Notes: generated from the sequence alone by a model not told the origin. A stretch of 64,000 nt of DNA from Alphaproteobacteria bacterium (GCA_009783145.1 WRHR01000004.1:18642-82641); one strand, 5' to 3'. Counted from the stretch's first letter, positions 9,401 through 17,211 are shown. Translations and numbers: made by a program.

Positions 9401-9465
9401 CAGAAATTAAGAATTTGGCGCTCCAACTCTGGGAAATTCGCTTTTGGTTCGGTCTTGGGATACAT
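6418..9465 (-). CDS. ileS: Isoleucine--tRNA ligase, eukaryote-like type
   Basis: 1015 residues from ATG 9465 (MYPKTEPKANFPELER), with GGAG 8 bases upstream; an in-frame ATG at 9477 has no such site. Class I signatures: GPPFANGIPHWGH (HIGH) and HKRKMSKSLGN (KMSKS). GWDCHGLPAEQSVEKS and RFWGTPLPIW are also typical. The HWGH form, the overall length and the C-terminal block TPELAAEGLARDALRFIQDTRR match the second (eukaryotic/archaeal-like) IleRS type, known also from Rickettsia and from mupirocin-resistant bacteria. A family I word repeat encodes ANSEKRIANSE near residue 660. The drug phenotype is inference. Confidence 0.96.
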   Translation of the reverse strand: MYPKTEPKANFPELERQILNFWREHDIFHKSLKQTESGAPFTFFDGPPFANGIPHWGHVGVSAMKDLVFRYKTMGGRYVLRELGWDCHGLPAEQSVEKSQGKLAKDIVAAQGIGGFCEMCRADVLKYTDVFKSVYERTGRWVETGPDFGYATMDKDYMESVIWALKQLYEKGLLYKDFSVNPFDWKLGTVLSNSEAAQEYQDVIDDAITVWFELENGRRILAWTTTPWTLPGNSALAVNPKMKYAVMKDSDGHEYIIATSRVGAYAQQFKDAKQVGEINGKDLVGLRYAPLFDYYSDEKLYKVIAADYVSDGDGTGIVHIAPAFGQEDFWAAKNIDQFFPVIVNVDNYGNFTDEVADFAGQNIFDANPKIIEHLKKAGFLVKKEQYKHSYPFSYRTHEKLIYRAADSWYIDVPKIQERLIANTKKTDWKSAGERFMRWVENARPWAISRNRFWGTPLPIWERDGEYKIFGSIAELEEFFGVKIEDLHRPTLDKLEKDGWKRIPDVLDCWVESGSMPFAQLHYPFENAERFNATFPADYIIEGPDQTRGWFYSLMVMATALFDKPAFKTVSVNGLILDEHKRKMSKSLGNYEDPMILMDKYGADAVRLFILGSNFMKCEPIMLDKAGTVFNEPIKNILTPLWNAYHFFTLYANAGNVQANSEKRIANSENVLDQYILAELDELISIVRTALDEYAPDRAIREFTRFLEVLNNWYIRRSRERFWNEDQAAFDTLYFVLTEFCKLLAPFAPFVSDYTFRALTGKESVHLEKFPTPQKKTKRFAENGLYSSPLDAMRRVQSIVSVGKQLREKYGLRNRLPLAHMTVVRESGTEGFGLSLTEITRDELNVKLVGFSNDVPNVADAFVYLITPKIGARLGSKLKEIIAASKQPGFNPNDWGLLPDEYETRLTIKPGITGAALPDNTAVVVLDTNITPELAAEGLARDALRFIQDTRRDMGLDVSDRIVLEYCADGDMNNAIAAHSDMIKENALITELKPGGKPEFSTTLENQKLGVTIRKT
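7460..7496. repeat. Family I words (TTCGCTA) inside ileS
   Basis: Five tandem 7-base words (TTCGCTA, TTCGTTT) read on the minus strand as ANSEKRIANSE in a linker between the catalytic part and the anticodon-binding domain. Confidence 0.85.
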
Positions 9466-9685
9466 ATTGTTCTCCATAAAAAATGGGCGCGTGCGCGCCC
9501 CAGCAACCGCCAAAGGCGCATTTCTGGTTACCCTATAATGATTATATTCTTTTTGCTCATGGTATGCATTCTAATACAAGTTTTTTACGATTTCCACCAT
9601 TTTTTTAATAGGAATACCTCCGCCTTGTATTAATTCGGGGAGTATCTACAATCGTATCGGTCACTTCAAACAAAAGGAGAGAAAA

Positions 9686-10210
9686 ATGGCCTTAGAGAAA
9701 ATCCTTCAGGGATATAAAGATATCGCGGACAATCAAGCCTTGCTGCAGGAAGAAGCCATGATCTGCGCGCATAAACTCAACATGAACGGCCTGAAGCGCC
9801 TGCATCGGCACAAGTCAAAAATCTTTTTCTGCAAAGGACTTGGCATAGATTGCTTGGCCCAGGACTTCGGATTCCCGATTAAAAAATCGCAGCCCAAAGG
9901 CGGGTTTACCGCATCCGGACTGAAAGAACATCTTACCATGCTGATTCCAAAGTTCGAACAGGACATAAGCAAGCTGAAACAGCTGAATTACCAATTTATT
10001 CAGGAAACCGGAATGGAATGCGACGAAGGCGTGAAAATGCAAGAAGTCTTAACCAAGGTCTGGATGAAGATGAAATTCCGCTGGCTGCCGCGCTTCGAAT
10101 TTACAAAGTGGAGCCCGCAAGACATCATGGATTGGGACAAGTACTTGCATGATAAGTACCGCTGCCGCGAGTCGGAACACCATCACTACGAGCATTACGG
10201 TATGAAGTAA
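9686..10210 (+). CDS. Protein of unknown function with His-rich C-terminus
   Basis: 174 residues starting MALEKILQGYKDIADNQALLQEEAMICAHKLN, with a very strong AAAGGAGAG site 5 bases before the ATG, which suggests high expression. It is predicted mostly helical, with no signal peptide or membrane segment. Charged residues are frequent, and the C-terminus is rich in potential metal ligands (CRESEHHHYEHYGMK). I recognise no family. A clear terminator follows at 10216. The 220-base gap upstream holds the divergent ileS start and probably both promoters. Confidence 0.8.
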   Translation: MALEKILQGYKDIADNQALLQEEAMICAHKLNMNGLKRLHRHKSKIFFCKGLGIDCLAQDFGFPIKKSQPKGGFTASGLKEHLTMLIPKFEQDISKLKQLNYQFIQETGMECDEGVKMQEVLTKVWMKMKFRWLPRFEFTKWSPQDIMDWDKYLHDKYRCRESEHHHYEHYGMK

Positions 10211-10215
10211 TAAAT

Positions 10216-10240
10216 AACGCCCATTCGGGCGTTTTTTATT
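10216..10240 (+). terminator. Intrinsic terminator after the His-rich unknown gene
   Basis: AACGCCC ATT CGGGCGTT stem followed by TTTTTATT. It lies just before the convergent tRNA-Thr gene. Confidence 0.85.
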
Positions 10241-10243
10241 ATA

Positions 10244-10319
10244 TGGTGCCGGCCACAGGACTTGAACCTGCGACCCCCTCATTACGAATGAGGTGCTCTA
10301 CCAACTGAGCTAGGCCGGC
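10244..10319 (-). tRNA. tRNA-Thr (CGU anticodon)
   Basis: A 76-nt cloverleaf on the minus strand. The acceptor stem is GCCGGCC/GGCCGGC, discriminator A, CCA encoded. The D-arm is GCTCAGTTGGTAGAGC, the anticodon stem CCTCA/TGAGG with loop TTCGTAA (anticodon CGT), and the T-arm contains GGTTCAAGTCC. It reads ACG codons. Confidence 0.95.
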
Positions 10320-10361
10320 GCAGACGGCAGTTTAATATATGTTTTCCCGGATTTCCATAAA

Positions 10362-10456
10362 AATTTACGATTTAGGATTTGCGATTTACGATTTTGTGGC
10401 TAGAATTGCAGGCATGGTTAAAAAAATCGTAAATCTTAAATCGGAAATCGTAAATT
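10362..10456. repeat. Family A word palindrome at the mnmG N-terminus
   Basis: Left arm words ATTTACG, ATTTAGG, ATTTGCG; right arm words AATCGTA, AATCTTA, AATCGGA. The right arm is translated as the first residues of MnmG (VNLKSEIVN). Confidence 0.88.
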
Positions 10457-12171
10457 ACGATGTAATTATTGTCGGAGCCGGGCACGCGGGCGTTGAGGCT
10501 GCGGCCGCTGCTGCGCGCGTATTTAATGCTTTGGCGCGCAAGGCTTGCCCGCCGAAGCGCGAAGCGCGAAGGCGGGTTGCGCTTTTTACCAAATCGCCGG
10601 ATGATTTGGGCGCTATGTCTTGCAATCCGTCGCTCGGCGGGCCCGGCAAGTCCCAGATGATTGCAGAAATAGATGCGCTGGGCGGGATTATGCCGGTTGC
10701 TGCCGATATGGCCGGGATTCATTTTCGACTGCTGAACGCAACGCACGGCGCCGCAACGCAAGCCTTGCGCGCCCAGATAGACCGCAACCGCTATCGCGTT
10801 GCGGTCAAAGAGCAAATAGCAAAGAGCAAAGAGCAAATAACGATAATTTATGAGCCTGTTGAATTGATTGATTTAGAAAATAAAATTATAAATGGAAAAT
10901 ACCAAGCCAAGGCGGTCGTAATCGCGGCGGGAACTTTTTTAAATGGCGTTGCGACGCGCGGGACCGAGCGCATTCCCACAGGGCGTCTGCAAGACGACGG
11001 GGCTTATCAAAAGCCGGATGAGACTTTATCAAAAATACTCGAAAAGGCCGGCTTTAGGGTAATAAGGCTTAAAACGGGAACCCCTGCGCGCTTGTATGCC
11101 GACAGCATAGACTTTTCCAAGTGCGAGCCTCAACCAGGCGACAGCACTCATGATTGGTTTAGCTCTGAAGTCGTAAATCGTAAATCGCAAATCATAAATT
11201 GTTTTATTACCCGCACCACTGAAGACACTCATGAAATAATTCGCCGGAACATTAAAGACGCGCCGATGTATAACGGGACTATTGAAGGCACCGGGCCGCG
11301 GTATTGCCCTTCCATAGAAGACAAGGTAATGCGATTTCCCGAACATAAAAGCCACCATGTATTTCTGGAGCCCGAAAGCGCGTCCGGCGAAATTATTTAT
11401 CCTAACGGCCTGTCCACTTCTTTTGGCGCCCAAGTTCAAGACAAATTCCTGCGTTCCGTTCCAGGCCTGGAAAATGTGCGGATAGCGCGATACGGATATG
11501 CAATAGAATATGATGCGATTGACGCGCGCGCGCTGAAATTGACCCTTGAATCCAAAGACTGGCCCGGGATATTTTTCGCCGGACAGATCAACGGCACCAG
11601 CGGGTATGAAGAGGCGGCCGCCCAAGGCTTGGTTGCCGGCGCGAATGCTGCGGCATTTGCGACAGATGCCCAGTACCTGCAACTGGACCGTACCAACTCC
11701 ATGATTGGCGTGATGATTGATGATATCACAACCATGGGAATTGACGAGCCGTATCGCATGTTTACATCCCGCGCGGAATATCGCCTGAGTCTGCGCGCTG
11801 ATAATGCTACCCTGCGCCTGGGGCCGATTGCGGTCAAATTGGGATTGCTGACGCAATCCCAATTTGACGCGAAGAGCGAAGAGCGAAGAGCAAAGAGCAA
11901 AGAAATAGATAAACTTTATGACGGATATATCGCGCGCAACCAGCGCGAAATAGAAAGATATCAGCGCGATAGAAATATCAAAATCCCCGGAGATTTTGAT
12001 TACGGGGCCCTGCCCGGCCTGACTAACGAATTGCGCGAGAAGTTATTACGCGCCAGGCCAGAGAATATAGCGGCATTATCGCGCGTTCCCGGCATGACGC
12101 CCGCGGGGATTTTAATCGTGCTTCGCGCGATTAAAAAAGTAGGAAGTAAAAAGGTAGGAGGTTTGAGGTAG
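10414..12171 (+). CDS. mnmG: tRNA uridine-5-carboxymethylaminomethyl synthesis enzyme MnmG, with several repeat-derived insertions
   Basis: 585 residues from ATG 10414 (MVKK). It works with MnmE on wobble U34, binding FAD and NADH. The FAD motif IIVGAGHAGVEAA, the MSCNPSLGGPGKSQ block, TGTPARLYADSIDF, QINGTSGYEEAAAQG and the C-terminal RVPGMTPAGI are intact. Unusually, repeat-derived peptides interrupt it: VNLKSEIVN before the FAD motif; ARKACPPKREARRR (10531-10583) between the first helix and strand; KEQIAKSKEQI (10807-10840); VVNRKSQIIN (11171-11200); AKSEERRAKSKEI (11871-11903); and GSKKVGGLR at the end. The site before the start is weak. mnmE and rsmG are not adjacent. Confidence 0.95.
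   Translation: MVKKIVNLKSEIVNYDVIIVGAGHAGVEAAAAAARVFNALARKACPPKREARRRVALFTKSPDDLGAMSCNPSLGGPGKSQMIAEIDALGGIMPVAADMAGIHFRLLNATHGAATQALRAQIDRNRYRVAVKEQIAKSKEQITIIYEPVELIDLENKIINGKYQAKAVVIAAGTFLNGVATRGTERIPTGRLQDDGAYQKPDETLSKILEKAGFRVIRLKTGTPARLYADSIDFSKCEPQPGDSTHDWFSSEVVNRKSQIINCFITRTTEDTHEIIRRNIKDAPMYNGTIEGTGPRYCPSIEDKVMRFPEHKSHHVFLEPESASGEIIYPNGLSTSFGAQVQDKFLRSVPGLENVRIARYGYAIEYDAIDARALKLTLESKDWPGIFFAGQINGTSGYEEAAAQGLVAGANAAAFATDAQYLQLDRTNSMIGVMIDDITTMGIDEPYRMFTSRAEYRLSLRADNATLRLGPIAVKLGLLTQSQFDAKSEERRAKSKEIDKLYDGYIARNQREIERYQRDRNIKIPGDFDYGALPGLTNELREKLLRARPENIAALSRVPGMTPAGILIVLRAIKKVGSKKVGGLR
10531..10583. repeat. Palindromic insertion inside mnmG (family M-like)
   Basis: AAGGCTTGCCCGCC...GGCGGGTTGCGC arms around GAAGCGCGAAGCGCGAA, read in frame as KACPPKREARRR. 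It interrupts the first Rossmann beta-alpha-beta unit just before VALFT. Confidence 0.8.
10807..10840. repeat. Family G words (AAAGAGC) inside mnmG
   Basis: Four tandem 7-base words (GAGCAAA, TAGCAAA) read as KEQIAKSKEQI. Confidence 0.85.
11171..11200. repeat. Family A words inside mnmG
   Basis: Four words (TCGTAAA, TCGCAAA, TCATAAA) read as VVNRKSQIIN. The peptide is nearly the same as those encoded in queH and argS. Confidence 0.88.
11871..11903. repeat. Family G words inside mnmG, second site
   Basis: GAAGAGC, GAAGAGC, AAAGAGC, AAAG words read as AKSEERRAKSKE. Confidence 0.83.
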
Positions 12172-12290
12172 GAGGTAGAAAATAAGAGAGTAAAAATTTT
12201 TTCTTTCAGTTTATAGAATTTATCTTTAATTACCAACTTCCTACCTCAAACCTCCTACCTCAAACCTCCTACCTCCTACCTTTTTACCTT
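12138..12290. repeat. Family D word palindrome between mnmG and sspB
   Basis: The left arm is AGGTAGGAGGTTTGAGG-type words (12138-12180), ending mnmG with KKVGSKKVGGLR. The right arm is CCTCCTACCTCAAA words (12236-12290), running into the end of sspB. The AT-rich centre is about 55 bases. It separates two convergent genes. Confidence 0.88.
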
Positions 12291-12734
12291 CCTTCTATAA
12301 GCATCCAACGAAATCACGCGGCCGTCGTCGCCCGGCGCATCCGAATCCAGCGGCAATTCCAAATCGTTTCCGGCATCCGGGGCGGCTTTCGGCTGAAAAG
12401 TCAAAATGAAATCCACGCTGGTGTCTTTGAATTCCAGCATGGAATCGAACGGTACGCGGATATAAAACGGCCGCCCGTCGAATGTCAGAGTCACGCCGAA
12501 CTCGTCGTCCGACACGTTCAGATTGGAATAGGAATACTGCAGGACGATCGTCATCACTTCCGGATAGCGCATCCGCAGAAAGTCCGGAATCACGACGCCC
12601 GGATCTCGCGTCCCGAACGTGATATAAAAATTGGCATTATCGCCCAGCCCGTTGACTTGCGCATGGCGCAGGGCGTCGCGTACGACGACTTTTAATGCGC
12701 GCTCCAAAAGCTGAGGATAATTTATTTTTTTCAT
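12276..12734 (-). CDS. sspB: ClpXP adaptor SspB, alphaproteobacterial type
   Basis: 152 residues. It delivers ssrA-tagged proteins to ClpXP. The fold-defining stretches are present: FYITFGTRDPGVVIPDFLRMRYP, MTIVLQYSYSNLNVSDDEFGVTLTFDG and RPFYIRVPFDSM. An acidic linker is followed by the C-terminal ClpX-tethering tail ending VISLDAYRRKVKR, which matches the alphaproteobacterial SspB tail (VVSLDxFRKK). This is one of the best class markers in the window. Its ATG overlaps the recF stop by 4 bases (ATGA), so the two are translationally coupled. Confidence 0.93.
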   Translation of the reverse strand: MKKINYPQLLERALKVVVRDALRHAQVNGLGDNANFYITFGTRDPGVVIPDFLRMRYPEVMTIVLQYSYSNLNVSDDEFGVTLTFDGRPFYIRVPFDSMLEFKDTSVDFILTFQPKAAPDAGNDLELPLDSDAPGDDGRVISLDAYRRKVKR

Positions 12735-13816
12735 GATTTAATCCTACAATCTATACGGCCATCCATGCAAGACACAATTAAGGCGTTGTTAACGCCGTTG
12801 AATGAATCCGAATTTGCCCCGGTCATCCAGATTTGGGCCGGCGATGCATCCAGTCGCGCGAACAAGTCCCGGATATTGTCGCCGTCCAGATGGGCAACCG
12901 CCTCGTCCAAAAGGATAACGACGGGAGTACTGGTGCGCGCGTACAGAAGCTTTGCGTTTGCGATAATCAGCAGCAGCAGCAGTTTTTTCTGCTGGCCTGC
13001 GGACATCATCCCGGCGTTCATATCAATGTCGCTGCGGAACATTGAGAAGTCGGATTTATGCGCGCCGTCTATGACCATCTTGTCGGCGATAATCGTACGG
13101 TTTGCCGCAAGATAGGTCGCGTATTCTTTTTCGGCGTCAACGCAGTTGGCGCCGCCCGCCAGACGCGATTCGAACCAGCCGGATAGGACTATGCGGGCGT
13201 TGGTTTCGGCCTGCAGAAAGTGATTCAGCTGCGCCGCATACGCGACGCGCGCGGCCGCGACAGATGCGGCCGTAGCCGCCAACTGGGATTCGATAGCGTT
13301 TAACCATGTCGCGTCAGCGCCGCTTTTGAGCGCGAACGCGCGTTCGGATAATAACTTGGCAAGACGTGCAACGCGTCCGGAATGAACCGGATCAAAACCG
13401 GCCGCCATGCGGTCCAGAAATGCGCGCCGGTCGGATGCGGATTCCGCAAACAGGCGGTCTTCTTTCGGCGTCAGCCATACAAGGCGCAGGAACTTAGACG
13501 CGGCGGCAATGGGCGAGGCATCGCCGTCAACGCGCAGTTTTCGCCCGGCATCCGGCGCCGAGTATGAAACCGAAAGATTGGTTTCGTTTTCCAGCTCCGC
13601 ATTTACCGCAAATGAACTGTCCCCTTGTATACGGGCGATTTCCGCACCCGCGGCGCCGCGCAGTCCGCCATTGTTGGATAGCATGGATATAGCTTCCAAT
13701 ATGGCGGTTTTTCCACTGCCGTTGGGGCCGGTAATTACTATATTTTTGAAGCCCGCGGAATTTATGCGGCCGAATTCATGATTGCGGAAATTGGTAAGCG
13801 TCAGAGTATCGAACAT
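12731..13816 (-). CDS. recF: DNA replication and repair protein RecF
   Basis: 361 residues. An SMC-like ATPase that loads RecA at gaps with RecO and RecR. Walker A GPNGSGKT is at residues 30-37, the ABC signature is MSAGQQKKLLLLL, and Walker B/D-loop is VVILLDEAVAHLD. The N-terminus MFDTLTLTNFRNHEFG is typical. The usual dnaA-dnaN neighbours are absent; here it forms a two-gene unit with sspB. Upstream lies the divergent tRNA-Cys. Confidence 0.95.
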   Translation of the reverse strand: MFDTLTLTNFRNHEFGRINSAGFKNIVITGPNGSGKTAILEAISMLSNNGGLRGAAGAEIARIQGDSSFAVNAELENETNLSVSYSAPDAGRKLRVDGDASPIAAASKFLRLVWLTPKEDRLFAESASDRRAFLDRMAAGFDPVHSGRVARLAKLLSERAFALKSGADATWLNAIESQLAATAASVAAARVAYAAQLNHFLQAETNARIVLSGWFESRLAGGANCVDAEKEYATYLAANRTIIADKMVIDGAHKSDFSMFRSDIDMNAGMMSAGQQKKLLLLLIIANAKLLYARTSTPVVILLDEAVAHLDGDNIRDLFARLDASPAQIWMTGANSDSFNGVNNALIVSCMDGRIDCRIKS

Positions 13817-13907
13817 TGCCGTGAAATGATAGAAAATTCGGGCGTTTTTTTCAATGGATAAAATTTAAGTTGAAAGTCCGGCTTGCATTCGGTATGATTG
13901 AAGCCTT

Positions 13908-13981
13908 GGCCTGGTGGCAGAGTGGTTATGCAGAGGACTGCAAATCCTTGAATGCCGGTTCGATTCCGACCCAGGCCTCCA
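13908..13981 (+). tRNA. tRNA-Cys (GCA anticodon)
   Basis: A 74-nt cloverleaf. The acceptor is GGCCTGG/CCAGGCC, discriminator T, CCA encoded. The D-arm contains GTGGCAGAGTGGTTATGCA, the anticodon loop is CTGCAAA (GCA), and the T-arm contains GGTTCGATTCC. It is followed by a short hairpin with a T-run. Confidence 0.95.
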
Positions 13982-13987
13982 AAAATG

Positions 13988-14014
13988 AAACGCGCGTCAG
14001 CGCGTTTAATTTTT
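13988..14014 (+). terminator. Terminator after tRNA-Cys
   Basis: AAACGCGC GTCA GCGCGTTT followed by AATTTTT. Confidence 0.8.
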
Positions 14015-14117
14015 GGAGCCAGTCGGAATCATTTTGCAAGCAACGCGAAGCAAAATAAATCGCACCCCGGGTCCCGCGGTCGAGGTAACGTAGGCCGTGG
14101 GTGGGTTTGGCGATTTG

Positions 14118-14188
14118 TTGTCATTCCGGGCTTGTCCCGGAACCGACCCAGGCCCCCACCCTTCGCTAAAGCTACGGGCGGCAAGCCA
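14118..14188. repeat. REP-like and family M palindromes downstream of tRNA-Cys
   Basis: GTCATTCCGGGCTTGTCCCGGAA (14119-14141) is a small palindrome of a type widespread in alphaproteobacteria. CCACCCTTCGCTAAAGCTACGGGCGGCAAGCC (about 14157-14187) belongs to the same family as the elements at 30577 and inside lptD. The 14015-14194 gap holds only these. Confidence 0.7.
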
Positions 14189-14194
14189 AAAATT

Positions 14195-14218
14195 AAAATC
14201 GCCGCAAGGCGATTTTTT
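14195..14218. terminator. Bidirectional terminator after the small gene at 14.2 kb
   Basis: AAAATCGCC GCAA GGCGATTTT with T-runs on both strands (TTTTTT on plus, TTTTAATTTTT on minus). It lies directly after the minus-strand stop at 14223. Confidence 0.8.
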
Positions 14219-14222
14219 ACAA

Positions 14223-14498
14223 CTATCGCTGCAGGTGAAGTTGTTCCAACAACCAGAACCAAACTTGTTCCGGTGAAGCCGAGCAGCTATTATGTCCGGC
14301 GGTGAGAAAACGCACCTGTCCCCCGTCGACAAGCATTGCCGCCGCAATGTGCGAGCCTTTGCTTTCAGCGCGCAGCCCGGTCGCATTGATAGGATAGCCG
14401 AGATTGTGTTGCGTAACCTTTGCCCCCGCAAAAAATGCCTTGATCGAATCAAGAGGATTGATAGAGGGTTGCTGTGGCGCTGTATATTGTATCATCAT
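14223..14498 (-). CDS. Small protein of unknown function (91 residues)
   Basis: The start is ATG 14498 (MMIQYTAPQQPSINPLDSIK) with AAAGG 8 bases upstream. The frame is open further upstream, but the extra residues are unlike protein. A helix (LDSIKAFFAGAKV) is followed by Gly/Ser-rich strands (SKGSHIAAAMLVDGGQVRFLTAGHNSCSA) and an aromatic C-terminal helix (QVWFWLLEQLHLQR). No signal peptide. No family recognised. A clear terminator follows, which supports a real transcript. Confidence 0.6.
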   Translation of the reverse strand: MMIQYTAPQQPSINPLDSIKAFFAGAKVTQHNLGYPINATGLRAESKGSHIAAAMLVDGGQVRFLTAGHNSCSASPEQVWFWLLEQLHLQR

Positions 14499-14634
14499 AA
14501 TGTTGCCTTTATTTTTAATTGTACATATAGCAGATAAATTCGCGTTGTCAAGTTTTTGCAAGAAACAAAAATCGCGCCGACAGGCGCGAAGGCGCGAAGC
14601 GCAAACAAGATATTTTTCAGCAAATGTAATGAAT

Positions 14635-14692
14635 GCGGGCGGAAAAGACGGCGTAGTGTATGAATAATACATGGGTCGTCTTTTCCGCCCGC
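14635..14692. repeat. Long perfect inverted repeat downstream of infB
   Basis: A 16-bp arm GCGGGCGGAAAAGACG (14635-14650) and its exact complement (14677-14692) flank a 26-base centre that itself contains GTAT/ATAC. It lies 25 bases after the infB stop and has no T-run, so it may be a 3' stability or processing hairpin rather than a simple terminator. Confidence 0.8.
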
Positions 14693-14716
14693 AGGCATAC
14701 CGGTTGGGTAATTAGT

Positions 14717-17101
14717 TTAGAGAGTGGCTTTTACATTCTCCACCTCATAACATTCAACCCTGTCCCCCTCTTTAAGGTCATTATATTTATCGAAACTCAT
14801 TCCGAATTCCGTGCCTACCCCTACTTCCTTCACTTCATTCTTTTCGCGTTTGAGCATACCTATCTTGCCGTCGTAAATCACGACATTGTCGCGCAGCAAG
14901 CGCACGAAAGCGTCTTTCTTTATCACGCCTTCGGTAACGCGGCAGCCCGCGACGCGCGTGCCCTTGCCGACCGTAAATAGTGCGATGACATCCGCGTATC
15001 CGATAAAGGTCTCGCGGCGTTCCGGCGCAAGTTTTCCCGACAGTATTTCTTTCAATTCGTCAGTAATGCGGTACACGACCGAGTGATAGCGTATATCAAC
15101 ATTATTCTGGCGCGCCATTTCGCGCACCGCCGCATCCGCGCGCACATTGAACGCGATAATAACCGCGCCGCTGGCGGTCGCCAAGCGTATATCGCCCTCG
15201 GTAATCTGCCCGACGCCGGCGGACAGCAAATCAATCCCCGCTTTTTCCGAGCCGACGTTTTTCAGCATATCGCGGATTGCTTCCACGCTGCCCTGCACGT
15301 CAGCGCGCAGTATAATCGGCAGCAACAGCTTTTTATTATCATCGCGTTTTGCAAACAGTTCTTCCAGCGACGAACGTTTTACAGTATTCGCGCGGTCTTT
15401 TTCTTTTTGTGCGCGATATGCAGCGACTTCGCGGGTCTGCGCCTCGTTCTCCAATACATTTAAAGTATCGCCTGCGTTCGGCACGTTTTCAAGTCCCAGA
15501 ATAATTGCAGGTTGTCCGGGACCAACGGATTTTATGCGTGTGCCGGCGGAGTTTATAAGTCCGCGTATGCGGCCAAAGGTCTCGCCCACGACGAACGCAT
15601 CGCCAATGCCCAGAGTTCCTTGCTGTATCAAAACAGTCGCAGTCGCGCCCAGACCTTTTTCCTGCTTGGCCTCTACCACCACACCCACTGCGGGCATGTC
15701 GGGGTCGGCTTTCAGATCCATAATGTCCGCCTGCAGCAGAATAGCGTCTTCCAATTTATCCAAGTTTATTTTCTTGGTTGCGGAAATCTCAACGGCTTGA
15801 ACTTCGCCGCCCATTTCTTCCACCTGCACTTCGTATTGCAGCAAATCGGTTTTGACCTTTTGCGGGTTGGCATCGGGCAAATCTGTCTTGTTGATCGCAA
15901 CAATGAACGGAACCCGTGCCGCGCGGATGTGGTTGATTGCCTCGACCGTCTGAGGCATTATGGAATCGTTCGCCGCGACCACCAGAACCACTATATCCGC
16001 CATATTCGCGCCGCGCGCGCGCATCGCCGTGAAAGTCTCGTGCCCCGGAGTATCCAGGAAAGTTATCATTTTCCCGGACTTTGATTTTACCTCGTAAGCC
16101 GACACGTGCTGAGTTATTCCGCCCGCCTCTCCGGCCGCAACATTCGCATTGCGGAACGCGTCCAGCAGAGATGTTTTTCCATGGTCGACGTGTCCCACCA
16201 CCGTAACGACTGGCGCGCGTTGTTTTAAATGTTCCGGCGTCGCTGCGCGGTTCAGTAAATCTTCATAAGGCGCATGCGATACTCGTTTTACAGTTGCGCC
16301 GAATTCCGTTGCCACCAATTCGGCCGTGTCCGCGTCGATTGCTTGGTTCTGGGACGCCATCATCCCCATTTCCATAAGTTTTTTGACGACATTTCCGACT
16401 TTCTCGGCCATGGCAGCAGCCAAGTCTTTTACGACGATCGAATCTCCCAAGACAACCTCGCGCGCGATTTTTTGCGGTTGAGTAAACATTGCGCGGGCTT
16501 TGTCGCGAAAGCGCTTCAAAGAAGCCTCGGAGCGGCGGCGATTGCTCCCCCGGATTTCGATTTCCTCTTCTTCCCCGCCGCCTATGACTATATCGTGAAT
16601 GGAGATTTTTCCCTTGGAAAAATCTTTCTTTTTCTCGGCATCGCCGCCGCGTCCGCCGCGTCCGCGTTTTCTTTCTTCCGCATCATCGCGAGACGCGAGA
16701 CGCGAAACGCGAGACGCGCCAACGCCCGATTCATCTCCACGCGTTTCGCGTTTCGCGTTTCGCGTCTCGTCTTCATCGGTAGCTTTCGCGCTCAGCTTTT
16801 CTTTTACGGCTTCGTATTCTTCAGACTCGCGGGCTATTTCGGCCTCGCGCGCGGCGCGGGATGCGGCGTCCGCGGCTTCGCGCAGTCTGCGATCTTCTTC
16901 TTTGGCGCGCGCGGCCTCTAAAACTGCGCGCAGCTTTTCATCGGCCGCGCTTTTGGGCGCGTTCGGCGCGCGCGGCTCGTCCCGCAGCTCCATGGATCCC
17001 GGCATAGCAACCCGACGGCGCCGTTCTACGAAAACAGCGTCGCCTTTCTTGCTTTGCACCGCATCGGTGGTAACTGATTTACCAAGTGTCAATGTTGCCA
17101 T
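14717..17101 (-). CDS. infB: Translation initiation factor IF-2
   Basis: 794 residues. A GTPase that places initiator tRNA on the 30S subunit. The variable, charged N-terminal region (1 to about 290) includes the IF2-N piece with [18 protein letters not shown]. The G domain has [13 protein letters not shown] (G1), [16 protein letters not shown] (G3) and NKTD (G4). C-terminal beta barrels follow, ending [17 protein letters not shown] family E word repeat encodes [11 protein letters not shown] and [11 protein letters not shown] in the N-terminal region. It follows nusA after a 110-base gap filled by a family B palindrome. GGAG lies about 10 bases before the ATG. Confidence 0.97.
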   Translation of the reverse strand: MATLTLGKSVTTDAVQSKKGDAVFVERRRRVAMPGSMELRDEPRAPNAPKSAADEKLRAVLEAARAKEEDRRLREAADAASRAAREAEIARESEEYEAVKEKLSAKATDEDETRNAKRETRGDESGVGASRVSRLASRDDAEERKRGRGGRGGDAEKKKDFSKGKISIHDIVIGGGEEEEIEIRGSNRRRSEASLKRFRDKARAMFTQPQKIAREVVLGDSIVVKDLAAAMAEKVGNVVKKLMEMGMMASQNQAIDADTAELVATEFGATVKRVSHAPYEDLLNRAATPEHLKQRAPVVTVVGHVDHGKTSLLDAFRNANVAAGEAGGITQHVSAYEVKSKSGKMITFLDTPGHETFTAMRARGANMADIVVLVVAANDSIMPQTVEAINHIRAARVPFIVAINKTDLPDANPQKVKTDLLQYEVQVEEMGGEVQAVEISATKKINLDKLEDAILLQADIMDLKADPDMPAVGVVVEAKQEKGLGATATVLIQQGTLGIGDAFVVGETFGRIRGLINSAGTRIKSVGPGQPAIILGLENVPNAGDTLNVLENEAQTREVAAYRAQKEKDRANTVKRSSLEELFAKRDDNKKLLLPIILRADVQGSVEAIRDMLKNVGSEKAGIDLLSAGVGQITEGDIRLATASGAVIIAFNVRADAAVREMARQNNVDIRYHSVVYRITDELKEILSGKLAPERRETFIGYADVIALFTVGKGTRVAGCRVTEGVIKKDAFVRLLRDNVVIYDGKIGMLKREKNEVKEVGVGTEFGMSFDKYNDLKEGDRVECYEVENVKATL
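16687..16770. repeat. Family E word palindrome (GAGACGC/GCGTTTC) inside infB
   Basis: Left arm words GAGACGC, GAGACGC, GAAACGC, GAGACGC (16687-16718); right arm words GCGTTTC x3 and GCGTCTC (16739-16770). The centre is about 20 bases. The whole element is translated. The same words recur around truB and rpsO at 33.7-33.9 kb. Confidence 0.88.
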
Positions 17102-17124
17102 AAAAAATTACTCCGTAATTTTTT

Positions 17125-17207
17125 AAGTTATAAATTATAAGTTATAAGTTATAATCATTCGGCGTTGCGCGGAATATTATAACTTACCCTTTATAACTTA
17201 TAACTTT
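17125..17207. repeat. Family B word palindrome between nusA and infB
   Basis: AGTTATAA-type arms around the core ATTCGGCGTTGCGCGGAAT. In reverse, the core matches those of the copies at 23.3 and 30.7 kb. Confidence 0.88.
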
Positions 17208-17211
17208 TTTA

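Noticed and set aside
9466..9513. N-terminal extension of IleRS
   Set aside because: The residues (MAVAGARTRPFF) are unlike the family, and the ribosome binding site points to ATG 9465.
13870..14058. 62-residue frame over tRNA-Cys
   Set aside because: It reads straight through the tRNA and its terminator.
16599..17126. 175-residue plus-strand frame opposite infB
   Set aside because: Low-complexity Ser/Arg/Ala sequence mirroring the Ala/Glu/Arg-rich IF-2 N-terminus.
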